A stretch of 64,000 bases of DNA from Manihot esculenta (GCF_001659605.2 NC_035171.2:11538614-11602613); one strand, 5' to 3'. Shown: positions 12,301 to 25,300, numbered from the stretch's first letter. Notes: a model not told the origin generated them from the sequence alone. A program made the numbers and translations.

Positions 12301-13837
12301 ATGGATATTTATACCTTCCACTTTGCTTTCGATTAATGGCATTGAGTTGACTGCGCACATTGTTATATTCAGCAACACGAACCTAACAGAAAACGCAAAG
12401 CATAAAGGCTGAAACTAATCCTATACATGAGTCATAACATAAGACTATATTTACACCTTGCACAGCTATCACCAGATTATTCTTGGAGAAATAGTCAATA
12501 AAACACTTGACAAGTGAATGTAGAGAAGAATGTAAAACTAAGGCCCATAACCACTCACAATCATGTACAAATAATAATTACATCTAACCACAGCATATCA
12601 TATTAGTAGGAAATTGAAACACGACAAAATGCATGTACAGATGAGCTCAACAGTCTCAGTATTTGATTCAATTAGGCTGGAATGAGAAAAAAATAATGAT
12701 ATAGTGGTTACTGAAAACGACTCATAAATCATAAATGTCAAAATTTCTCTTCAAATTCATGAAACCATGTTGTTGTTTCAGCCTAAGCAGCAGTAAACAA
12801 CTGATTCAACAAAATAAATAATGGGAAAACACACCAAATAAAACAAGTCTAGCAACTTTTCTCTCCCTAGACACCACGTGAAAAGTAAATCAGCTGGCAA
12901 AACTGTGTTTATTTCTATATAGAATTTTCTCAAGCCATGAAATAATCATCACCTTGAGATCATCTTCAATCTTTGCCACTTGGGTATGAATGCTGTCCAC
13001 TATCTCCTTTAGAGGTGACATTGTTGGATACTTAGCTTCATCCCAAACAAACCTATCATCACAATAAGGAAAAATCATTGATTGTTTGCCAACAAAAAGA
13101 AACGAATTTAAGTTCGTATTCACATCAACATTCATGGAAACATGGTATATTACCTAGTGAGATAAGAATCGACAGGTACACCATCAACAGTCAAAGCACT
13201 GCTCTCGACACCAGACGCCCTCTCCAATTCCTCGATCTGTCTCCTGATCTTGTGAGATACTCCTTCTATAAAGCTATTTGACTGCACATTCAATTGAACA
13301 AAAGAAAAACTAGTGAAACGAAAAACATTGCATTTAGTTCTTTGGGGAAAAATCAAATTGATATCTAAAAATGCAAAATCGAATAATATGATCTCACATT
13401 CCGAAATTCCAATAGAAATGCATATAAAGGTATGGAATTTACAAACTTCGTATCATAAAAATTAAAATTTACAAATTCGTATCATAAAAATTAAAGAGGA
13501 CAATTGAATGAAATCATCATTGGACTACCTTCAAAAGATCGTCGCTAAGGGAGAGCAGAGAATCCAGGGTTCCAACACGGAGATTAGGAATATTGAACTG
13601 AAACGGAAGAAACATCCCCGGAAAAGAAAATCAAACGAGTGATAATTGAAATTGAGAAATCGAAAATCAGATCACATGAAGTGGAGAAGAGAATAGAAGA
13701 GAGGAGAGTGAAGTAAAAGCAACCCTGTAGAGAGGAGTATCAAAGGAATGCTTGGAGATTTGTTCCTGTAGACGATTCCACAGAGTGGAAGCAGAATTCT
13801 GAACCGGTAGAGACACGACCCAGTATCTTGTCGCCAT
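9370..13837 (-). CDS. VHA-C: V-type proton ATPase subunit C, eleven exons
   Basis: Exons in transcript order: 13837-13724, 13597-13529, 13281-13154, 13052-12953, 12382-12315, 12246-12105, 11701-11585, 11358-11233, 10532-10449, 10359-10280, 9472-9370. The join is 1131 bases, 376 codons plus TGA, against about 375 aa for Arabidopsis VHA-C (DET3). Subunit C is a single-copy part of the peripheral stalk that holds the V1 sector on Vo, so it controls proton pumping into vacuole and trans-Golgi. Recognised by the start MATRYWVVSLPVQ, the segments VWDEAKYPTMSPLKEIVDSI and NLVKPEDIITTEHL, and the end DADSHPYVSFTINLI. Ten introns: nine GT-AG and one GC-AG (donor GC at 10279-10278). No stop or frameshift. 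The ATG at 13837 gives the family N-terminus; an in-frame ATG eight codons upstream (13861) is less likely. It is convergent with MPT3, 2.7 kb away. Confidence 0.96.
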
Positions 13838-13978
13838 TATTCTTCTTCTGAGCTTTTTCACTCTCCTTTTATTTCAGAGCTTACACAGGGGCTTGTGCTT
13901 GTAGTTTCGGAGAAGATGAAATTTCCACCTTTCTGTATTATTGTTTTTTTTTTTTTTTTTTTTTGCTTTTTCACAGCA

Positions 13979-13995
13979 CTATTTATATATAAATA
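13979..13995 (-). promoter_or_regulatory. possible TATA box of VHA-C
   Basis: TATATATAAATAG-like sequence on minus, about 145 bp upstream of the start codon, followed by a long T tract (A on minus) at about 13944-13966. Motif and spacing only. Confidence 0.35.
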
Positions 13996-15660
13996 TAATA
14001 TAATAATAATGCAGTGAATCCTCTCTGGCACGGTAATTACAGTAATTATTCTTTTGACCAGTAATCTTAGGCCATGTCATCACCTTTTTTAGACAGAATT
14101 ATTATCAAGTCGTTTTTAATTTCGAAAAAAAAAAGTTGTTTTTAATAAATTAACTATTTTATCTTTAATGTTCACGTATTTCATAAAGTTTAACTATTTA
14201 GTTTTTTATAAAAAAATTGTTAATAATTTATAATTTATATTATATATAAAAGTGAAAAGAGAATAATATTGAAATTACTAAATATACAAGATATGATAGA
14301 AAAATCGTTTAAAATATATTATGAGCTAATACCATAAAATAAAATTACGTGATAAGAATTTAATAAATTCAGTCTCATTCGAGAAAAAAAAATTTTAATA
14401 TTTTAACATTCGATTCATCATTAAAATTCATTCGTTTCAGGATAGATCCAGTTTAGACATAAAATTATGTTTAACATACGTTATTCAATAAACTCTCGTT
14501 ATGTCTGTAATCACAAGATCACCTATTAGTTAAACCGATAAAATTTCTTATCAAATAGCCGGTCATAATTAATTGATAAAATCCCTTATCAAACAGTCAG
14601 ATCACACAATCATCGATTATTAGAAAATACTATAAATATTATTTTAAAATATTAACATTAAAAAAAATTTTAAACTTTTGAGTTATATATAAATATTAAA
14701 AATTTATTTTTTAAAAAAAGTCAAATTTATGAAATAAAATTATTAAAATAATAATAATAAAAGAATAAAAAGTAATGATATAAAATTTTTAGATAATAAT
14801 AATTATATTTATAATTCGCTCATATTATAATGAGTATTAAACGTTGCAAGTGTGAATGGAATGACAAATTTTTGAATGGCTAAAATATCTTTATATCTTT
14901 AAATATTTATAAAAATTAAATAATAATATAAAATTTTAATTTAAAAATTATTTTATATATATTCAATATAATTAAAGTAGAATTATTAATTCTATAAATC
15001 CTATTTTCTTTTAAATAGAAATTGAAGAAATAAAATTTGAAATTTCTCATATTTACTTAGATAAATTCTACTATTATGTTTTTTTAACGGAAAATTAAGA
15101 ATTGAACGAATCCTATTATTATTATAACTTTTAATTAATTAATAAATATAATAAGATTAAAATTATTATTTTATATATGAATTCTATTATTATTATAAAT
15201 TTTAATTAATTAATAAGTATTCATAAAATGGGACTCTAATAATATTAATATATAATTTATTAATTTATAATTTATACTAAAAATGAGAAGTGAGAGAATA
15301 TTAGGATTTCCGATAATACCATTAGCTTTTTTATTTATTTATAATAGTTTTTAATTATTTTATAATTGATAATTTTATTATTTAAATCAATTTTATAGTT
15401 AGTTAAAAAAATTTTAAAAATATATATAACATATATTGATAGTAAATTTTTTTAAATAAAGATATAAAATTAGATGATAATTTTATTATTTAAATTAATT
15501 TTAGAGTTTGTTAAAAAATTTTAAAAGAATTATTTAAATTAATAAAATAAAATAAAATTAATTTTAAAATTAAAATTATTAAAATAACATGTTTAAATAT
15601 CAGATAATTATTAAAATAATAAATTTATATTTTTTAAATATAAATTAAAATATGAAGTTA
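13996..15660. other. AT-rich intergenic DNA
   Basis: Very AT-rich, no gene seen. It contains a partial tandem duplication of about 70 bp near 15106-15230 (shared phrase CTATTATTATTATAA, then TTTTAATTAATTAATA). Confidence 0.6.
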
Positions 15661-15679
15661 AATTTAATTGGTGAGAATT

Positions 15680-16840
15680 AAAAATATTAATAAAACAAAA
15701 AAATTAAAAATAAATTTACTATTATTTGATATTTTAATTCAATTGATTATCGATGAAAAAAAAGATGTTATCCCTATTAAGAGCTCTAGAGATATTCCAA
15801 TTGTCACTTGTGATTTCGGTATGGTGGGCATATTTTTCATATACAATCCAATCAATTTTCAGAATATGGAGACCTTTTTGGTAGATTTATGGCATCCTTT
15901 AGAGGGTATCTATTATAGAATTAGAGGCAAAAAGATATATGTTTCGGTTTTTTAATAATGTTGATTTTGAAAATATAGGGAATGAGAGATCTTGGTTATA
16001 CAATCGATTCTTGCTTGTTTGGAAGGGATACAAGGTAATTAAAATCCTCTCCATATCCCTCTAACTGATTCTGATTTTTGAGTTCTGATTAAATACCCTC
16101 CTTTTGGTTATTATAACGAGATGTTGGCTAAATTGGTCGGGAATTTTGTTGGCCACTAAAAAGAGTATGATATGAGAAATGTTTCAGCTATGTCGCCGAG
16201 CCCTATGAGAATTAAAGTTTGTTTGGACATTCGGCAACATTTGAAATGGCGGAAGAAGTTTGTTGGAGATGATGGTACTGTGTTTACTATAAAGTTTCAA
16301 TACGAAAAACTGACTAGTTTTTGCTATCTATGTGGGAAATTGGGTCATGTGGAGGCTTTTTGTGACTTGCGGCTTTTTGTGACTTGCGGCTAAGGTTGAA
16401 GAAAAAACTGACTAGTTTTTGCCATCTACGTGGGAAATTGGGTCATGTGGAGGCTTTTTGTGACTTGCGGCTGAGGTTGAAGAAAGAAGATATCAAGTTT
16501 GGTTGAGGTGATTTTCTCATAGCACTTGTTCGTCGGAACCAGAGACCCACAAGCCTGCCTGTGGCTGCGCGATTCCGGCAATTCTGTTCCGCCGGAAATT
16601 GTGACAGAATGGGCATCAACTAGCAATTTTGAAAATACTAATTTGTTAGCACATAATAGGCAATTATCCTTATTTGGTAAAAATCATAATACTACTCTAA
16701 CTGCAATATAAATTCTCCTTATTTGGTAAAAATCATAATACTACTCTAACTGCAGTATAACCGTCTCTCTGTCTGTGATGATATTTCTGTTTATTTGATA
16801 AAATTTTATTAATACAATCCGTAGTTTTTCTTTAAAAAAA
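15680..16840 (+). mobile_element. internally deleted LINE copy, ORF1 remnant plus 3' tail
   Basis: Starts with the ORF1 N-terminal region (IDEKKDVIPIKSSRDIPIV), runs through a DUF4283-type domain with stops and frameshifts (15880-16160), and reaches a CCHC zinc knuckle CYLCGKLGHVEAFC around 16320-16365. It then jumps to the 3' end, which finishes TTATTAATACAATCCGTAGT followed by an A run near 16830. Endonuclease and RT are absent. The start and the tail are shared with the copy at 29650-30960, though the two have lost different internal parts. The knuckle region is tandemly duplicated (16310-16500), and a block around 16665-16760 is also duplicated. Dead element. Confidence 0.8.
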
Positions 16841-17369
16841 ATATTCATATATATATATATATATGTTAAAAAAAATGGAATACTCATGGTAATTCAAAAA
16901 GTTACATAAAAATTATTTATTGATGGCAATAAAAAAGAATAATTTTAACTGGTAACAAGATTAAAAAAAAATATAAAGCTATAAAATTTATTATGTGAAA
17001 ATTACAATCCATATATTTATAGAATAAAAATATTTTTTATTATTAAAAAAATTATTGATATTTATTTTATTTTTTTTAAAAAATATTAATTGCAGTAAAT
17101 AAATTTAGATATCTTTTTGAATGAAATTTATATTATTATTAATAGTTTAGTGAAATTATTTGATACTAAATATATTAATATTTATGAAAAATTTAATTTG
17201 ATATTAACACAATATATTACCATCAAATAAAATAAAATTATTAAATATCAAAAGAATTTATATGTGAATATGTTTACTAAAAGTAATAAAATAATATGTA
17301 CATATAGTTTATCGTATTTTTATATTTAATTTTATTTTAAGTTAATTTTATATAATTAAATTTTAATAT
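16841..17369. other. AT-rich spacer
   Basis: AT microsatellite at 16850-16864, otherwise AT-rich sequence with no recognised element. Confidence 0.5.
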
Positions 17370-18159
17370 TGTAGAAAGATAATATTGTGTTATTGTATAG
17401 AGATTACAACCAAAATTAAGTTTAATCATGCCAACTTGTTATATATATAATCAAGTCGAATCCCATTTAGAGTTTTAGTGAAAATATATTCTAATTGTTC
17501 TTCGGTTCAGATATATTTTGTTGATATTATCTTTTGTTGGACCTTTTCACTAATAAAATGACAATCAATTTCGATGGGTTTAGTCCTCTCGTGAAATACT
17601 GGAGGAGGCAATGTGGATAGCTGCTTGATTATCAAGCCAAAACTTAGCAGACACCAAATTTATGAACCCCAACTTTTTCCAATAGTTGACGTACCCACAA
17701 GACTTCACAAATGGCTTGTGACATGGCTCGCCATTCAGATTTAACACTAGAACGGGAGACCACATCAATAAGACACTTTACACACATCATAAATACGGAA
17801 GATATTCCCTTTACCAGAATATAGAAATTCTAAATACTCTATTAATTTTTTATCAAATCCACAATAAGACTAATCACCTCATTATGAATAGAATTTCGAA
17901 TCTGCATAAACAAACGAGCATCATCCCTTATCCAATGTCTACGAGTTTCATCAGTTGGAAGATCTTGGTAAGATGATCATCCATTTTAATACTTTGTAAA
18001 TAAATACGGATAATCTTACTCCAATCCAAAAAAATTAAATCTATTTAATTTATATTTCGTGATTTTAATCATTACAAAAATCACATCAGTTATTGTGGTT
18101 TTAACTTCAGTCATAAGAACAACCAACCCAAAATAATCAAAATAAACAAAGGATCTGAA

Positions 18160-18390
18160 AAACAGTACTCGTGAACAGTACCTGATAAACAGTCCCTGTT
18201 AACAACTCCAATGAACAGTACCCGTGAACAGTACCGGATGAATAGAGTCTCTCCAAATATTACCCTTTATGGATAACCCAAATGAACAGAGCCTAAGTAT
18301 TCAAATATTACCCTTTATGGGTAACCCAAATAAACAAAATCCTAAATTTTCAAATATTACCCTTTATTGGTAACCTAAATAAATAGTCGT
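18160..18390. repeat. short repeats in the copia leader
   Basis: Several GAACAGTACC units at 18163-18232, then three spaced copies of CAAATATTACCCTTTATGG followed by TAACCYAAAT at about 18255, 18302 and 18352. Confidence 0.75.
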
Positions 18391-18433
18391 AAGTCTCCAA
18401 GATTTAAATATCTATGGGGAGGCTATGATAACA

Positions 18434-18619
18434 TGTAGAAAGATAATATTGTATTGTACTTTATAATAGAGATTACAATCTATTTATACATGAGAGGCGG
18501 TATCTAAACAGAAAAAAAAAATCAAGCCTATAATTATACAATCCCAAACTTAAGTAACTGACTCATCTATCAATATTTACTTCGTATATTAACCTATTTA
18601 TTTTCTATAACCTATAACA
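18434..18619 (-). repeat. short copia LTR
   Basis: 186 bp with TG/CA ends: TGTAGAAAGATAATATTGTA at the left on + and CCTATAACA at the right. It is paired with a partial copy at 17370-17405. Confidence 0.6.
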
Positions 18620-19340
18620 AATATCAATATTTTCATTTAAAAGATATTTTGATTGTAATTATCCATGTGAATAAACATATATAATAAAAGTATAAAAAAT
18701 ATCATAATTAGACATACAAATTAAATAAAATAGTTGGATTATTTTATTAAATATAATATTAATTTTATATAATACTATTATTTAATTATTGATAAGGACA
18801 ATTAAAACATCCCTCATTATCTTAAAATACAACTATTTATTTTTTCTATTAAGAATTTTATTAATAAAAAAAATAAAACTGTTAATTAAAAGAGAGAAAT
18901 AATTTTAAATTTTAAAAATAACCTTAACTTATTTATCCTCATCCAACAAAATTCATCCATCCAAAAGGACATGTCTCTCCACCTCGTCCTTCATCTTCAT
19001 AGGTTTCTACTTCTGATTTTAACTTCTTGTCTTAATTGGGTCATAAATAATTTTTTACTCAAATTTCTCCAATTCACAGATTTCATAATTTGCTTGGGAC
19101 AATAAAACCATTGATTTACCTTGGAAATACCGAGAATTCCAAGCTTGCTCACCACTCTTCTCATTTTCAATGCAAACAATAATATAAGAAATTAAACTCT
19201 AAATTTTATCAATGAGCTAAATACAAGTTAATCCACTAAATTCTATAAATATATTAAATGTAAAATCAAATTTCATTCGAGCAATAATCTATAATTTAGA
19301 AATCTCCACAAACAACAAATTCATAAACTCAATACACACC
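18620..19340. other. AT-rich spacer
   Basis: No recognised gene or element. The minus-strand open frame at 18997-19179 is 60 codons and has no domain. Confidence 0.5.
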
Positions 19341-19345
19341 CAAAC

Positions 19346-19789
19346 TGTAACAGCCCGGACGTGATCCCCGGCACTGTTACCGTTCACGGCCCGGACGTGA
19401 TCTCCGGCCCCGTGAACAGCTCTTAACATCCCTTCACCCTCACGGGTTCCGGGCAGGATTTGTCCCCTTGGGTTCTCGTCAAACGCATCCTTCCCCAAGT
19501 GGATTTGGCCCAAATTTCCCTTGGGAAATTAGGTCGCCTCCCCACTGCTCGAACCCTTGACCTCCCACTTTAAGGGAATAGTCTGGTGAGAGTGAGTACC
19601 AATTGGGGAAGGATGCATTCGATGCAAGAACCCAAGGGGACAAATTCTGCCAGGAACCCGTGAGGGTGAATAGATGTTAAGAGCTGTTCACGACGCCAGT
19701 GGAAAGCCCGAGGTGGCAAGAGGCCAGGCGAGGGATAGCCCTGGGCCGTGAACGGTAACAGTGCCGGGGATCACGTCCGGGCTGTTACA
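19346..19789. mobile_element. 444-bp palindromic element with TG...CA ends and 5-bp target duplication
   Basis: Begins TGTAACAGCCCGGACG and ends with the exact reverse complement; the first 47 bases of each arm are complementary without a mismatch that I can see. After different inner pieces (about 18 bp left, 55 bp right) the arms pair again for roughly 100 bp (GTGAACAGCTCTTAACATC on the left against GATGTTAAGAGCTGTTCACG on the right). CAAAC is present at 19341-19345 and again at 19790-19794. GC content is far above the surroundings. No protein is encoded. The 5-bp duplication and TG...CA ends are what an LTR-element integrase leaves; long palindromic arms are not. Confidence 0.8.
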
Positions 19790-20502
19790 CAAACATCTAG
19801 ACTAAAAAACCCCATATCCCTAAATCCCTACAAATACAAAATCTTGAGATTTGAAATTGCAAAGAGGGTGGCCATCAATTATCGATCAAATTGGAAGAGA
19901 GAGACCATCGATAAAGAAAGTGACTGTCGCCAAAGAGGAGCATCTATCGGCAAATAAAATAACCATTGACTATTGATCAAATAACAAAAATATCGAAGGA
20001 TCCAACCACAATAAAGATAAAGAGATCCAAAAGAACTAAATGAGAGCAAAGAAAAGGAAGGCGACACTCTTAGGGGGTATTTCAACATGTGATGACTTCA
20101 ACATTAAGGGAGAAGAAATAGGCTAAAAAGAATTGAAGGGTGAGAGAGACAAAGAGCAAAGTTGGAACGCGAAAAAGAGATAGGGTTTCTCCAAAATTGT
20201 ATATATATATGTTCAGTTTAATTCAATTGATTTGATTTATTTAATTTAATTTTCAATTTAACTACTCACCCCAAATTAAATTATTAATAAAAAAAGGTAT
20301 TTATGACTTTTTATTTAAAACTGACAAAATCTATTAACTATTATTCACTGAAGGATCGAATAATTACATTTTAATTTTAAATTTCTAAATAAATTCTCAA
20401 GTCTACTTAAAAAAAAATTTCAAAGTCAATCACAACAACATAGAAAAGTATATAATACAATCCTCACACTATACAAAAATAACATATATAAGATAAAATA
20501 TA
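19790..20502. other. spacer
   Basis: No gene recognised. A short stretch near 20205-20280 (TTCAGTTTAATTCAATTGAT) may be a fragment of the 430-bp repeat. Confidence 0.45.
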
Positions 20503-20715
20503 TGGTATAATAATTTAATAAAAATAATATATATATATATCATGCTATTGATCCACTAAGAGATTAAATACTTCGATCAATATTTATTCCATTAATAAAA
20601 TTTGAAACTTGGTATAATAATTTAATAAAAGCAGTATATATATCATGCTATTAATCCACTAAAAATTAAAATACTTTTATCGAGTGTTTACTTCATTAAA
20701 TTGAAGTTTGAACTC
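20503..20715. repeat. tandem duplication of about 110 bp
   Basis: Two diverged copies, each starting TGGTATAATAATTTAATAAAA, running through ATCATGCTATTRATCCACTAA and ending at a CATTAA block. Confidence 0.8.
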
Positions 20716-21098
20716 ACTTAAAATAAAATACCTATGAATATCTTATCTCAATACTCATTAATAAAAAAAAAATACATATTAGTATTGGTAGGTATCATTA
20801 TATTTATTTATATCTACCTGTGGAAATAGATTAATTTTTTTTATTTTCCAATTGTAACCACCGTATTTTGCTTTATTATTTTCATGATAGATTTATCTTA
20901 TCATGTAATTACATCCTGTGTAATTGAAGTACAATATAATTGATGCAATAGCAAGCCTCTAAACAATAAATATACCTCAATTACCCAGAAGAAACTGCAT
21001 TATAATTCAAGTCTCCATATAACAAGAACGTGTCCATTTTCTATCCAATCCACCATGTCCTAAAATCCGAATCCAAATCGAAACTTTGATGAGCATCT

Positions 21099-21728
21099 AT
21101 GAATAATCAACATTCATAGATCTCTTGAGGAAGAGCTTGAAAATGATTATGAATTTCCTGTCTCCATTTTCAATGTCCCTAAAATCCTAATGGCTACAAA
21201 TCTAGATTCTTATACCCCACAAGAGGTTGCTATCGATCCTCCATTGGCATCCAGAGCTCTATGAGATGGAAAGGTACAAGCTTACCACTACAAAAAGAAC
21301 CTAGAAACAACTCCAGAACCTCAAGTTTCAACACATTGTTGATCACTTGATGAAGCTTGAACTGAGGATTTGAGCTTGTTACCACAAGTTCTTGGATTTT
21401 AGTAATGAAACTGTGGCTTGGATGATGGCCATTGATGCATCGTTCTTGCTTGAGTTCCTACAAATCTACGCCATCAAAGAAGGTATGACTATTGATACAA
21501 GAGTTTCCTCAGGAATGTCTCATTTGCTTAATTATGCTGGGACAAAATCAGCTCATAATGCTATTCTTAGAGACATGGTGATGCTTGAGAATCAAATTCC
21601 GCTCTTTATATTGAGAAATATCCCGGAAGTTCAATTTTCTTCATTAGAAACAGCCGATGAATTGCTGCTTTCGATGCTAGTGGGATTTTGCAATGAGCTT
21701 TCACCTTTCAAGCTGATGAAGGTGTTAT
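21099..21728 (+). pseudogene. DUF247 (UPF0481) gene, N-terminal part, disrupted
   Basis: Reads VSIFNVPKILMATNLDSYTP, then HPELYEMERYKLTTTKRT, and an open part from 21392 including SFLLEFLQIYAIKEG and MVMLENQIPLFILRNI, which are the conserved landmarks of plant DUF247 proteins. Breaks: a frameshift near 21117, an indel around 21240, TAG after KRT near 21302, and TGA near 21371. The coding sequence then runs into a copia LTR at 21729 after FKLMKVL. The other half resumes at 26695. DUF247 proteins are single-pass membrane proteins of mostly unknown role; some act in grass self-incompatibility. This copy cannot make a full protein. Confidence 0.85.
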
Positions 21729-22127
21729 TGTTGACGAAAAAAAAGAGGATAGAAATTAGTTATTTAAATTTGGACGATACTGAAATTAGATAACATAGCA
21801 TATAGCCAAAAATTATAGCTAACTGAAACTAGTAAACTGAATTTGAGAACTGACGATTTTATTCAAAGATTGTAATATATCTAATAGTAATCTGCTTTAC
21901 ATTGCAATACACTACAATACTGACTCAGTACCTTTTAAATAGACATTACAAAAAAATTAATAAAATATCAGTAACAAAAATGAAAAGATAATGCCACTAC
22001 AATGAACGTGGCTTGACTCAATAACAGACAAGAAAATAAAATCTAAAAAATCTAAACAGAAAACAACTAATAGAGACTAAATCAAACTAATATTAAACAC
22101 GTGCTAATTTTAAATCAATCTTTAACA
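21729..22127 (-). repeat. copia 3' LTR
   Basis: About 399 bp. On + it begins TGTTGACG and ends in a TTTAACA block. It shares the phrases CTGACTCAGTACCTTTTAAAT and AGATAATGCCACTACAATG with the LTR copy at 26289-26694. Confidence 0.8.
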
Positions 22128-22309
22128 CATCCCCTTGATCCAAAATTGCACACTCCAAGTTGATTTCTGAAATAGACATGCTTGTCTCGAGAAAGTGACT
22201 TTGTGAGAATATCTGCCACTTAATACTGTAATAAAATCACCCCCTATCCCACAAGATCACGAATAAATTGAACTCGAATGTCTATATGCTTTATTCTTCC
22301 ATGAAAAGC

Positions 22310-25300
22310 TCAATTTTTAGACATTGCAATTGCTATTTTATTGTCACAATAAATCTTAGTTGCTCCATCTTGTTCTTGCCATAAATATGCAAGAATCCTT
22401 CTTAGCCAAATTCCTTGACATGCTGATGCAGTTACAACTACATATTCTATTTTTGATGAGGACAAGACTGTTGTACTTTGTTTTTTAAAACAATAGCAAA
22501 TAGATGTTGACTCAAGCTTAAACATATAACCTGAGGTACTTTTTCTACCTTTATATATCAAGTCCAATCACTGTCACTAAAGCCAGGCAGTCTAAAATCT
22601 GCAGCTTTTGTATAACATAACCCAAAAGCAACTCCAAGATGATGCTTTGAAGTATAGTGCATGAACCTGGATATTATCCCAACTGAAAAGGCAATATCAA
22701 GTCTTGTATGGGTCAAGTAAATTAGGCCACTAACCATACTTCTAAAATAGCTTTTATTAGCTAATTCAATTCCATCATCAACCTGCAACTTCTCATTTAA
22801 ATTCATAGAGGTAGTTGCAGTCTTATAATTCAGCATATTAAATCTCTTAAGCAAATCAATTACATATTTCTTTTGAGACACAAAGGCTCCATCTTCAACT
22901 TGCTTGACTTCTAATCCAAGAAAATAATGCAACAACCTGAAATCTGACATTTCAAACTTTTTCTCTATGCATGACTTGAACTCATTGATTAGAGAAGAAG
23001 AAGAACCCATATATATCATATCATCAATATAAAGGCAAACAATAAGAAGATTATTTGTATCTTGTCTCTTTAAGTAGAGTGGCCTCATTCTTACTTCGTT
23101 CAAAATCATTATGCAGAAAATAGTTATCTATTTTGTTGTACCATACCCAGGGTGCTTGCTTAAGCTCGTACAATGTCTTTCTTAACTTGTACACTTGTTC
23201 TTCTTTTTCATAAACAACAAAATCTTCAGGTTGAGACACGTGCACTTTCTTTTCCAGCTCTCCATTTAGGAATTCATATTTGATATCAAATTAGTAGATT
23301 AGCCAATTTAATTGAGCAGATAAGGCTAAAAGAGTTCTCACCGTTTCAAATTGAGTAATCCACACCTTGTTGCTGTAAATAACCTTTTACTACAAGTCGT
23401 GCTTTTCGTTTTTGATTGTTGTCATCTGCTTGAAACTTTATTCTAAAGACCCATTTGACACCAATAACTTTCTTATCTTTAGAAAGATCCACCAAATTCC
23501 AAGTTTCATTCCTTTAAATTGCTGCAATTTTATCTTTCATAGCATTGCGCTACTCTTTTTTCTCCGCTACTTATTCAATAGTTGTTGGATCAGCTATAAA
23601 TAATACTTGTAAAGTTTCATAATTTTCATCCAATGATCTGAATTTTCTTGGAGAAGTTTCATCTTCAGATGAATATAAGCTTACTGAAATTGGAGAAGTA
23701 GCTTGCTATAATGGAAAAGTAGCTTGCTCTATTTGAACAGGTGGAGAATTAACTTGCTTTATTTCAATTGAACTTTCAATTTGTATACTGTCTGGATTTT
23801 CTTACCAAGGCCAACTTGCCTCTTCATCAAAGACAACATTTCTGCTCACAATTACTTTGTCACTAATAGGATTATACAACCTATATGCTTTAGATTGAAT
23901 ACAATAACCAACAAAAATACATTTTACTAATTTATCATTGAGCTTGCTACAATTATGAGAATTAATCAAAGCATAAGCAATACAACCAAAAATTTTCAAA
24001 TGGCTCACCGAGGGTCTTCTATCACTCCATACTTCAAATAGTGTTTTGTTCAAAATAGCCTTTGTTGGTGATAAATTCAGCAAGTAAATGATAGTTGCAA
24101 TACTTTCTACCCAAAGATCATCTGGTAATCCTTTGGTCTTTAACAAACTTCTTGCCATTTTCATCACCGTGCGATTCTTTCACTCAGCCACTCCATTTTG
24201 CTTTGGTGTATATGGAGCTGTTAATTCTCTGTGGATGCCATCATCTTCACAAAATTGATTACATTTATGGGACACGAACTCTTCTCCTCTATTGATTCGG
24301 AGTGTTTTTACACTTTGCCCATTTTGCTTCTCAACAAATGCCTTAAATTTCTTGAAAACCATAAAAGTTTTTGATTTTGATTGCAGAAAATACACCCAGC
24401 TCATCCGGCTAAAATCATTTGTGAACAATAAAAGATATCTACTCCCACCAAAGGATTGCGTTTTCATAAGACCACACAAGTTAGCATGCACAAGCTCAAG
24501 ATATTCAGTTGCTCTTCTAGACTTTCCCATAGAAAATAGTCTTTTACATTGTTTCCCATAAATACACCCTTCACACAAATCTAGAGACTTTATTTTAGGT
24601 AACTCAAAACCCATATTTTTTTACTCAACAACTAGAGACCCTTTACATAAAATGCCCACATCGTAAGTGCCACAACATGGATTCACTACTCTCTTTGACA
24701 ACAAGAGCATGATTCTCAACACTAGAGACTTCAAGAGGAAACAACTTATTTTTAGTCATGGAAATATCTGATTTTTTTTTTTTATCTCTAATCATACATG
24801 ACTCATCATCAAACAAGAAAAAATATCCACTGTCCATGAGTTGCCCAATACTCAACAAATTTTGTGTTAAACTTAGAATGAAATAGATTGTGCATGAGCT
24901 TTACATTACCGTTGCTATTTTTAATTGCTACGGTGCCTTCAACTTGCATTTGCTTGTCATTACCAAGCTTTACTGTCAACTTGTATGACTCATCAAGCTC
25001 TTTGAACAATGACTTTATGCCGGTCATGTGATTAGAGTATCCACTGTCTAAAAATCAAATATCATTTGAAATTATTCTGCTATCTTCATAAGTCATGAAC
25101 AACTTGGTCTCCTCTTCCTCTTCTGCATAATTAACTTGCTGATTTCGTTTTCAGCAATCTGCTTTTACACGCCCATATTTTTTGCAGTAATAGCATTGAA
25201 TACTGCTTTTGCTAGTTCCTTGAATCTCTATTTTTTTGTCCTTTGCTCATCGCCTCCACCACGATCGTTACTGCAACGACCTCCTCTGCCTCTGTATCCT

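Larger units (their letters stand above)
17370..18619 (-). mobile_element. deleted Ty1/copia element with LTR remnants
   Basis: On minus: LTR 18619-18434 (TGTTATAGG ... CTTTCTACA), then a decayed tRNA-Met primer site TTATCATAGCC directly after it, an untranslated leader with short repeats, and then only the end of pol: an RNase H piece with SAKFWLDNQAAIHIASSS (about 17770-17590) and a C-terminal piece ending DYIYNKLGMIKL (about 17480-17420). The 3' LTR is cut to about 30-40 bp at 17370-17405, matching the start of the other LTR read on +. Gag, protease, integrase and RT are missing. Confidence 0.7.
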
